A stretch of DNA of 7,066 nt from Actinocrinis sp035650855 (lineage in GTDB: Bacteria > Actinomycetota > Actinomycetes > Streptomycetales > Catenulisporaceae): assembly GCF_035650855.1 (NCBI RefSeq), contig NZ_DASRGV010000351.1, positions 1-7,066 on the forward strand, read 5' to 3'. Each line of letters starts with the position of its first letter. Within the stretch, counting starts at the first letter, position 1. Of the stretch, positions 1 through 4,768 are shown one piece after another. A model generated the notes under the pieces. That model saw nothing but the letters and a program-made list of their open reading frames with translations, was not told the origin of the DNA and did not search any database. Both the position numbers and the translations under genes were made by a program.

Positions 1-1317
1 CGGCAGGCTGCCGTTCCACAGCGTGGTCAGGCTGCCGGACTGCGCGTTAGCGCCCTTGAGCGCCATCTGCGTGGTGCCGTTGTTCTTCAGCATCGCGGTG
101 ACGTACTTGTCCGGGAACGCGCGCTGGTTCGGATTCCACGACGAGCTGCCGCCGGGGAACAGGCCGTATTCGAGGTCTGCCTGCACCCACGGGCCGGAGC
201 CCGAGCAGCCGCCGAACCAGCAGCTGGTGCCGAAGTAGATCGCGTCCATCGCACCCGCGCCGTCCGCGCTGCGGTCGGTCTCGCTGTTGCCGTAGTCGAA
301 GCAGCAGCCGCTGTTCACGTGGGTTCCTGAGGTCACCATGTACGCGCCCTGCGGCGCGCTGCCCAGCGGCATCCCGGAGGAGGAGCCGTTGTGCCAGTAG
401 CTGTTGCCCGGGTTGATGTACAGCGAGTACGCCTTGTGCCCGCCGGCGGTCAGCGATTCGCGGGTCGCGCTGGCCGCGGTGTCGTTACCGCCCGCGCCGC
501 CAGGGCCCTGATACGCGACGTTATTGCCGTGGCCGGACTGGTCGTACACGATCGTGATCACACACGAGGTGCCCGCGCAGAACGAGTCCTGCGTCGCCGC
601 GTCGGCGTAACCGCCTGCGGACAGCACTCCGATGTCCTTGGTCGCGTTGTCGGAGGAGCGGCGTACCTGGTACAGCGCACCGCTGTACGCCCCGTAGAGC
701 GCGCGGATTGTGCTGTGCGCGGCGACGCACGGAGTGCCGCCGGCCGCGTAGATGTCACAGGGGCCTCGCCCGGGCGGCGGCGGGGACGTCGACGAGCTCG
801 GGGAAGAACTCGGCGATGAACTCGGTGTGGAGGACGGCGACAGGCTCGGCGTGCCCAGCGAGGTCGGAGTGGGCGTCGGGGTTGGGGTGCCGCTGTTCAC
901 CACCCCGGTGCAGACCGTCCCGTTGAGCGTGAACGCCGCCGGGATCGGGTTGCTGCCGGTCCACGAGCCGTTGAACCCGAAGCTGGTGCTCGCGCCGGTA
1001 CCGAGCGAGCCGTTGTACGAGACGTTGGTGACCGTCACGTTCGCGCCGGACTGCGTGTAGCTGCCGTTCCACAGCTGGGTGATGGCCTGTCCTGCGGTGA
1101 ACGACCAGGTCAGGCTCCAGCTGCTGATCGGGCTGCCGAGGTTGGTGATGGCCACGTTCGCGCCGAAGCCACCCGGCCACTGCGAGCTGACCGTATACGA
1201 AACCTGACAGCCCGCGGCAGCCTGCGCGGAGCTTGTGGCCGCGACCGTCAGGCCGGCGGCGAGGACCACTGCGGCCGCCCCGCCGGCCAGCCACGGTCGC
1301 TGATCAGTGAGTTTCAA
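1..1317 (-). CDS. abfB: Secreted CBM2-GH54 alpha-L-arabinofuranosidase, 3' end cut by window
   Basis: Predicted extracellular enzyme that removes terminal alpha-L-arabinofuranosyl groups from arabinoxylan, arabinan or similar polymers. 439 residues are visible. Residues 1-35 are a Sec-type signal peptide with a likely cut near AQA-A. Residues 37-136 are a CBM2 bounded by C37 and C136, with SQWPGGF and QLWNG aromatic motifs. Residues 140-182 are a TPTPTP/SPSSS linker. From about 185 the protein matches the GH54 catalytic domain (GPCDIY, TPCVAAHST, YDQSGHGN, CCFDYGN). E383 in ADLEYGLF aligns with nucleophile Glu221 of Aspergillus kawachii AbfB. The acid/base Asp lies off the edge. Cysteine pairs C187/C197, C247/C252 and vicinal C338-C339 match known GH54 disulfides; C366/C371 looks additional. 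No ATG fits: TTG at 1317-1315 sits 7 nt after a GGAAAGG ribosome site and directly precedes the signal peptide. Whether a CBM42 follows cannot be seen. The family call is strong; the exact substrate is inferred. Confidence 0.92.
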   Translation of the reverse strand, partial: MKLTDQRPWLAGGAAAVVLAAGLTVAATSSAQAAAGCQVSYTVSSQWPGGFGANVAITNLGSPISSWSLTWSFTAGQAITQLWNGSYTQSGANVTVTNVSYNGSLGTGASTSFGFNGSWTGSNPIPAAFTLNGTVCTGVVNSGTPTPTPTPTSLGTPSLSPSSTPSSSPSSSPSSSTSPPPPGRGPCDIYAAGGTPCVAAHSTIRALYGAYSGALYQVRRSSDNATKDIGVLSAGGYADAATQDSFCAGTSCVITIVYDQSGHGNNVAYQGPGGAGGNDTAASATRESLTAGGHKAYSLYINPGNSYWHNGSSSGMPLGSAPQGAYMVTSGTHVNSGCCFDYGNSETDRSADGAGAMDAIYFGTSCWFGGCSGSGPWVQADLEYGLFPGGSSSWNPNQRAFPDKYVTAMLKNNGTTQMALKGANAQSGSLTTLWNGSLP

Positions 1318-1324
1318 TGCGACA

Positions 1325-1331
1325 CCTTTCC
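1325..1331 (-). promoter_or_regulatory. Ribosome binding site fixing a TTG start
   Basis: On the minus strand this reads GGAAAGG, a good Shine-Dalgarno match, 7 nt before TTG. The first codons after TTG encode MKLTDQRPW and then a hydrophobic signal core. The next in-frame candidate, a GTG at residue 17, would delete half of that core, so TTG is preferred. Confidence 0.7.
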
Positions 1332-1344
1332 GTGTATGACAAGG

Positions 1345-1380
1345 CGGTTGAGCGCGCCCACGGGTGGGCGCGCTCAACCG
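1345..1380 (-). terminator. Perfect 16-bp hairpin between cutinase and arabinofuranosidase genes
   Basis: Arms 1345-1360 and 1365-1380 are exact reverse complements around a 4-nt loop (1361-1364). The stem begins 20 nt after the cutinase stop codon, the usual place for an intrinsic terminator. There is no U-tract, which is common for actinobacterial terminators. Only 27 nt separate the stem from the TTG start of the next gene, too little for an obvious separate promoter. It may therefore act as a partial terminator or a 3'-end stabiliser that lowers arabinofuranosidase expression relative to cutinase. The structure is certain from the sequence; its action is inferred. Confidence 0.75.
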
Positions 1381-1400
1381 CTGTGCGCTGGTTTTGGTGA

Positions 1401-2789
1401 CTAGGGGCTGGTGCAGGTGAGGGTGGGGGTGGAGGGCGCGCCGTTGGCGAGGAACCCGAAGGTGGTCGACGCCCCGGCCCCGAGCGAGCCGTTGTAGGAG
1501 ACGTTCTTGACCGTCACCGCCGAGCCGCTGGCACTCAGCGTCCCGTTCCACACCTGGGTGATCTGTTGACCGCTAGCCAGCGTCCAGTGCACGCTCCAGC
1601 CGTTGACAGCGCTGCTTCCGGCAGTGACCGTCACCTGTCCCTGGAACCCACCCGGCCAGGAGCCCTCGGCCTGATACGTCGCCGAACACACGCCAGGCGG
1701 GGGCGGTGTGCTGCTCGCCGACGCCGACGCGCTAGCCGAAGCACTAGCCGACGCGCTCGCGGAGGCACTGGCCGAGGCACTGGCGGACGCCGAGGCGCTG
1801 CCGCTGCTGCCGCCCGGCGGCACATACGGGCACTTGGGCTGGTAGATCGAGATGGTGCTCGGATCCGGCAGCGTCGGGCACAGGAACTGCTCGTAGCGGG
1901 TGTCGCTGTCCACGAACACCTTGAGCCACGGGATGATCAGCTTCATCTCCACGTTGTTCGCATGCGTGTAGTACACGTGGTCCGCACCCGCGATCTGCGC
2001 GAAATCCTTCTGCGTAGAGGCCGGCAAGGTCGTGTACTCACTGCTGAGCAGCGACGGGGTCACCACCGTGTCGTTCTGGCCGCCGATCACCAACGTAGGC
2101 ACCGTGTCCGTCGACCAGCTCTCTGAGGGAGAGAAGGGCGCCAGCCCGATCCCGGCGCGCAGGCTCGGACGGTGCTCGGTCGCGTACACCATGCCGCCAC
2201 CGCCCATCGAGTGCCCCAACACGGCCAACCGGTTCGGGTCGATCTCGCTGCGCACCGGGCTGGCTGTGGTCAGCCAGTCCAACGCCGCGAGCAGTTCCTG
2301 ACCGCGCGCCACGTCGTAGTCGGTGCGGCTGTTGGTCTCGATGCAGATGACCACGAACCCGAACGAAGCCAACCACGGCCCCATCCACGCTTCCTCGTTC
2401 GCGCACAACGCGGTGTACCCGGGCACGATCGCCAACGCCCCCCAGGTGCCCTGGCTCGTGTCCGTCGGGTAGTAGACCACCCCGCCGTTGAACCCGTTGC
2501 CCGGCGCCACGTTCTGCTGCGCGGTCGCGAACGTGCCGCGCGAGGCCTCAATGCTCTGAATCGTCGGGTCCGGACCGCGCTGGGTGCTGTTCGGCGTCAC
2601 CGCGTTCGCTGCGTTCCCGGCCGGCTGCGCCGAGGCGGTACCGACCGCGAAGACCATCGCGATCACCGCGGCGACGGCCACCACGGCCGCCACCGCGCCA
2701 CGCAATGGATGCAGGCGCCGATAGCCGCCCCTCGCCCGACTCGGCGGGCGACCTTCAGCCGCCGACGCTGAACGTGGATCTCGTCGCAT
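1401..2789 (-). CDS. Secreted cutinase / PET-hydrolase-family polyesterase with C-terminal CBM2
   Basis: Predicted extracellular serine esterase (alpha/beta hydrolase) acting on cutin, suberin or other polyesters. 462 residues. A basic n-region with an RR pair (24-25) leads into a signal core at 31-50, likely cut after ASA (54). The catalytic domain, about 68-322, matches Thermobifida fusca TfCut2 and IsPETase almost end to end: RGPDPT, IVPGYT, ASFGFVVI, GHSMGGGG, VDSDTRY. Expected triad: S194, D240, H271. Oxyanion-hole residues: Y125 and M195. C304/C320 match the C-terminal disulfide of TfCut2. A (Ser-Ala)14 linker at 331-358 and PPPP lead to a CBM2 at 368-459 closed by C368/C459, with SWPGGF and QVWNG. 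Differences from the family: F219 replaces the substrate-clamp Trp (TfCut2 W155), one residue is inserted after Y125, and C129/C149 are additional. ATG at 2789 has GAAGG 6 nt upstream. The hairpin at 1345-1380 follows, then the arabinofuranosidase gene in the same direction. Activity on PET itself cannot be read from sequence. Confidence 0.93.
   Translation of the reverse strand: MRRDPRSASAAEGRPPSRARGGYRRLHPLRGAVAAVVAVAAVIAMVFAVGTASAQPAGNAANAVTPNSTQRGPDPTIQSIEASRGTFATAQQNVAPGNGFNGGVVYYPTDTSQGTWGALAIVPGYTALCANEEAWMGPWLASFGFVVICIETNSRTDYDVARGQELLAALDWLTTASPVRSEIDPNRLAVLGHSMGGGGMVYATEHRPSLRAGIGLAPFSPSESWSTDTVPTLVIGGQNDTVVTPSLLSSEYTTLPASTQKDFAQIAGADHVYYTHANNVEMKLIIPWLKVFVDSDTRYEQFLCPTLPDPSTISIYQPKCPYVPPGGSSGSASASASASASASASASASASASASASASSTPPPPGVCSATYQAEGSWPGGFQGQVTVTAGSSAVNGWSVHWTLASGQQITQVWNGTLSASGSAVTVKNVSYNGSLGAGASTTFGFLANGAPSTPTLTCTSP
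1716..1799 (-). repeat. (Ser-Ala)14 linker coding repeat
   Basis: Fourteen consecutive Ser-Ala dipeptides (residues 331-358) join the esterase domain to the CBM2. The codons are mixed (AGC, AGT, TCG, TCC with GCC, GCG, GCT), so the DNA is an imperfect 6-bp repeat. The peptide pattern therefore looks maintained by selection, not by very recent slippage. Repeat number could still vary between strains. The neighbouring arabinofuranosidase uses a different, Thr/Pro/Ser linker. Confidence 0.9.
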
Positions 2790-2885
2790 CGTGTACCTTC
2801 TTGTCGCTCGCGTGGGTATAGGTGTTCCGGCAGCAGCTTGTTACCGCTCACACGCTTGGCCGGCCGGGGACGTCAGTGCACGCTG

Positions 2886-2893
2886 ATGGGATG
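2886..2893 (-). promoter_or_regulatory. CATCCCAT box 1, cutinase side
   Basis: Minus-strand CATCCCAT, 96 nt upstream of the cutinase ATG. It shares the 11-mer ACATCCCATCA with box 2. It lies just downstream of a weak candidate promoter (2903-2931), about where transcription would begin. Operator function is inferred from repetition and position. Confidence 0.4.
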
Positions 2894-2902
2894 TGGGCAT
2901 CA

Positions 2903-2931
2903 GGGTTATTCGTTCCGTACCGTTGTGTGAA
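2903..2931 (-). promoter_or_regulatory. Weak candidate promoter for the cutinase gene
   Basis: The minus strand reads TTCACA (2931-2926, five of six to the housekeeping -35) and then, after 17 nt, TAACCC (2908-2903, a poor -10). Predicted initiation near 2896 would leave a leader of roughly 105 nt. The -10 is weak enough that an activator or another sigma factor may be needed, or the true promoter may be elsewhere. Confidence 0.22.
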
Positions 2932-2952
2932 ATTGCCAAGACGATACGGAAA
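2912..2952. repeat. Inverted repeat upstream of the cutinase gene
   Basis: Arms 2912-2923 (GTTCCGTACCGT) and 2941-2952 (ACGATACGGAAA) pair at 10 of 12 positions around a 17-nt spacer, with the core TTCCGTA/TACGGAA exact. The repeat brackets the candidate -35 of the cutinase promoter. It could be a regulator site with two half-sites or simply a weak stem. Confidence 0.4.
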
Positions 2953-3129
2953 CCTCAAGACTCTCCCGCGTGGTCGCGGCTTGTCCTCCGGGCGAAAGCA
3001 GCGAGCGACAGCTAGCCGATCAGCGCCTTCGACGGGGTTCGACGCAACTCCTCAAGCGCCGTCCGATCCCGCAGCAGCCGAAACTTACAACCGATCATGA
3101 CGCGGACCACAGCTGGGGCCGCGCTCATA

Positions 3130-3137
3130 CATCCCAT
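3130..3137 (+). promoter_or_regulatory. CATCCCAT box 2, mid-region
   Basis: Plus-strand CATCCCAT roughly midway between the divergent genes. It is followed by CAATGG, so CCATCAATGG forms a short palindrome overlapping the box. Its 11-mer ACATCCCATCA matches box 1 in the opposite orientation. No promoter element was found directly on it. Confidence 0.35.
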
Positions 3138-3168
3138 CAATGGTCTTCGTTGACAGCGGAAGGTCGCT

Positions 3169-3181
3169 CAACCCAGGGTTG
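3169..3181. repeat. 13-nt palindrome CAACCCAGGGTTG
   Basis: Perfect 6-bp arms around a single A. It lies 13 nt downstream of a perfect TTGACA (3150-3155) that has no matching -10. It has the size of a small operator, but a single copy gives little support and no regulator is recognised. Confidence 0.25.
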
Positions 3182-3258
3182 CCCCACACCGCCGCTCGAC
3201 TCCCGAGAGCCGAAGGCGCGCAGCGAGGGCGGAGCAACACCCCGCAGCAGCCGCATTC

Positions 3259-3266
3259 ATGGGATG
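3259..3266 (-). promoter_or_regulatory. CATCCCAT box 3, over upstream fucD promoter
   Basis: Reads ATGGGATG on the plus strand. Here the box is part of TCAT-GGG-ATGA (3257-3267), a perfect 4-bp-arm palindrome with a 3-nt centre. It overlaps the -35 of the upstream candidate fucD promoter, where a bound protein would block RNA polymerase. The role is inferred. Confidence 0.42.
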
Positions 3267-3293
3267 ACTAGCAAGATCAAGTTAAACTACAAT
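3264..3293 (+). promoter_or_regulatory. Candidate upstream promoter of the fucD operon
   Basis: TACAAT at 3288-3293 matches the -10 consensus in five of six positions. ATGACT at 3264-3269 is a four-of-six -35, with an 18-nt spacer in AT-rich DNA. Initiation near 3300 would give a leader of about 84 nt, but that leader has no Shine-Dalgarno before the fucD ATG, which favours the downstream promoter. Confidence 0.4.
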
Positions 3294-3346
3294 GCCGCAA
3301 CTCGGTGCAAAACACCCGCTCATTGCGGCTCTGTTCGCCTCACCTC

Positions 3347-3376
3347 TAGACACGGGCATGCGTTCAGCACTTAAAT
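3347..3376 (+). promoter_or_regulatory. Candidate leaderless promoter of fucD
   Basis: TAGACA (3347-3352, five of six to TTGACA), an 18-nt spacer and TTAAAT (3371-3376, four of six to TATAAT). Normal -10 to +1 spacing puts initiation at about 3383-3384, the A of the fucD ATG. The absence of any ribosome site before that ATG agrees with a leaderless mRNA, a common form in actinobacteria. Confidence 0.45.
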
Positions 3377-3377
3377 C

Positions 3378-3385
3378 CATCCCAT
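3378..3385 (+). promoter_or_regulatory. CATCCCAT box 4, over fucD start
   Basis: The last two bases are the first two of the fucD ATG, so the box sits on the predicted transcription start of the leaderless promoter. With the following G it reads CAT-CCC-ATG, the same palindromic arms as box 3. A repressor here would act at +1. Confidence 0.42.
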
Positions 3386-4757
3386 GTCTCCCTCTTCGGA
3401 GTTCATCGCCGCGGTCGAGGTGGTGGACGTGCGCTTCCCCACCTCGCTCCAGCTCGACGGCTCCGACGCCATGAACCCCGAACCCGACTACTCCGCGACC
3501 TACGTCATCGTGCGCACGAGCGACGGTATCGCAGGCTACGGACTCGCCTTCACCGTAGGGCGGGGCAACGACGTGCAGGTCGCGGCCGTACAGGCGCTCG
3601 CGCCGCTCGTGGTCGGCCTGCCGGTGGCGGACGTGCTCGGCGACCTGGGCGGGTTCTCCCGGCGGCTGACCGGGGACAGCCAGCTGCGCTGGCTCGGCCC
3701 GGAGAAAGGCGCCATCCACATGGCCGCCGGCGCGATCATCAACGCCGTCTGGGACTTGTACGGCCGCCGCGAAGGCAAGCCGGTGTGGCGGCTGCTCGCC
3801 GAGCTGAGCCCTGATCAGCTGGTGGACCTCGTCGACTTCCGCTATCTGCAGGACGCGCTGACGCGCAAGGAGGCGCTGGCGATCCTGCGCCGCGCCGAAC
3901 CCGGACGCGCCGCGCGCACTGCTCAGCTCCTTGACGGCGGCTACCCCGCCTACACCACCACGCCGGGCTGGCTGGGCTATTCGGACGAGAAGCTGGTGCG
4001 CCTGGCCAAGGGCGCGGTCGCCGACGGCTTCGGCCTGATCAAGCTGAAGGTCGGCGCGGACCTCGGCGACGACCTGCGGCGGATGCGGCTGGCCCGGGAG
4101 ACCGTCGGGCCGCAGGTGCTGATCGCAGTCGACGCGAACCAGGCCTGGGGCGTGCACCAGGCCATCGGCTGGATGACCCAGCTCGCGCCGTACGAGCCGT
4201 ACTGGATCGAGGAACCCACCTCGCCCGACGACATCCTCGGCCATGCCGCGATCCGCCGCGCGATCGCGCCCATCAAGGTCGCCACCGGCGAGCACGTGCA
4301 CAACCAGGTGATGTTCAAGCAGCTGCTCCAGGCCGGCGCGATCGACGTGCTGCAGCTGGACGCCAGCCGCACCGCCGGGATCACCGAGAACATCGCGATC
4401 CTGCTGCTGGCGGCCAAGTTCGACATCCCGGTCTGCCCGCACGCCGGCGGCGTCGGGCTGTGCGAGATGGTGCAACACCTGGCGATGTTCGACTTCGTCG
4501 CGGTCAGCGGCAGCACCGAGGGCCGCTTCATCGAGTACGTAGACCACCTGCACGAACACTTCACCGATCCGGCGCGCGTGCGCGGCAGCCGCTACCTGGC
4601 CCCCACCGCCCCCGGAATCAGCGCCCAGATGCACAGCCGCTCCTTGACCGACCACCGCTATCCCGACGGCCCGGTCTGGGCCGCCTTGAGGCAGCGCGGC
4701 GACCAGCACTCGCTCTCCGGCTCCTCGGGTCCGACCGCAGCCCACACCGCCCAGTGA
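3384..4757 (+). CDS. fucD: L-fuconate dehydratase (enolase superfamily)
   Basis: Predicted cytoplasmic enzyme (EC 4.2.1.68) that dehydrates L-fuconate to 2-keto-3-deoxy-L-fuconate in the non-phosphorylative L-fucose pathway. 457 residues, matching Xanthomonas campestris FucD along nearly its full length, e.g. LDGSDAMNP, RGNDVQ, DSQLRWLGPEKG, GYPAYTT, PHAGGVGLC. Active-site positions follow with a constant +2 offset: K220 and K222 (KLK), Mg2+ ligands D250, E276 and E303, then D326 and H353. The N-terminal capping domain is about 8-150, followed by the barrel. The last ~17 residues (SLSGSSGPTAAHTAQ) are a low-complexity tail. ATG at 3384 places the N-terminus as in the Xanthomonas enzyme; there is no Shine-Dalgarno, so leaderless translation is likely. 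The stop codon overlaps the ribosome site of the sugar-binding lipoprotein gene. Related acid-sugar dehydratases are the main alternative, but similarity to true FucD is very close. Confidence 0.95.
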   Translation: MSPSSEFIAAVEVVDVRFPTSLQLDGSDAMNPEPDYSATYVIVRTSDGIAGYGLAFTVGRGNDVQVAAVQALAPLVVGLPVADVLGDLGGFSRRLTGDSQLRWLGPEKGAIHMAAGAIINAVWDLYGRREGKPVWRLLAELSPDQLVDLVDFRYLQDALTRKEALAILRRAEPGRAARTAQLLDGGYPAYTTTPGWLGYSDEKLVRLAKGAVADGFGLIKLKVGADLGDDLRRMRLARETVGPQVLIAVDANQAWGVHQAIGWMTQLAPYEPYWIEEPTSPDDILGHAAIRRAIAPIKVATGEHVHNQVMFKQLLQAGAIDVLQLDASRTAGITENIAILLLAAKFDIPVCPHAGGVGLCEMVQHLAMFDFVAVSGSTEGRFIEYVDHLHEHFTDPARVRGSRYLAPTAPGISAQMHSRSLTDHRYPDGPVWAALRQRGDQHSLSGSSGPTAAHTAQ

Positions 4758-4763
4758 GGAAGG
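4756..4763 (+). promoter_or_regulatory. Ribosome binding site overlapping the fucD stop
   Basis: GAGGAAGG begins inside the fucD TGA (4755-4757) and ends 5 nt before ATG at 4769. Ribosomes finishing fucD therefore cover this site, suggesting coupled translation. It also sets the lipoprotein start, since an in-frame extension back to 4460 would lie inside fucD. Confidence 0.8.
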
Positions 4764-4768
4764 CAGCA

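Larger units (their letters stand above)
2790..3383. other. 594-bp divergent intergenic control region
   Basis: This stretch separates the leftward cutinase gene from the rightward fucD operon. Short open frames at 2822-3100 and 2970-3374 show no recognisable domain, no good ribosome site and no actinobacterial codon bias. It is less GC-rich than the flanking genes; 3267-3293 has 19 A/T in 27. It contains four CATCCCAT octamers, candidate promoters on both strands and several inverted repeats, listed separately. No tRNA, transposon end or regulator gene was recognised. Confidence 0.8.

Noticed and set aside
241..249. Apparent loss of a catalytic Glu in the GH54 domain (AMDAIY, where the fungal enzyme has HMEAIY).
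   Set aside because: Counting residues in the fungal enzyme puts the nucleophile later, in the DMEN motif, which is conserved here as DLEY (E383).
391..819. Plus-strand frame of 142 codons opposite the GH54 domain.
   Set aside because: Arg/Ala/Val-rich shadow of the arabinofuranosidase; no homology seen.
1351..1378. Possible CebR-type operator (TGGGAGCGCTCCCA) inside the hairpin.
   Set aside because: Only 10 of 14 positions match in an arm and the symmetry axis is the hairpin loop, not the box; terminator-like geometry explains it better.
1716..1799. Tandem DNA repeat suggestive of a CRISPR or satellite.
   Set aside because: It is in frame, encodes Ser-Ala dipeptides with varied codons, and has no spacers; it is a protein linker.
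3150..3155. Perfect TTGACA -35 hexamer.
   Set aside because: No acceptable -10 lies 16-19 nt downstream; probably chance.
2970..3374. 134-codon plus-strand frame in the intergenic region.
   Set aside because: No ribosome site, no domain, and low-bias codons; it overlaps the regulatory boxes and promoters.
4460..4768. Upstream extension of the binding-protein frame back to 4460.
   Set aside because: It lies wholly inside fucD in another frame, is Arg/Pro-rich, and would bury the lipoprotein signal. The site at 4756-4763 fixes the start at 4769.
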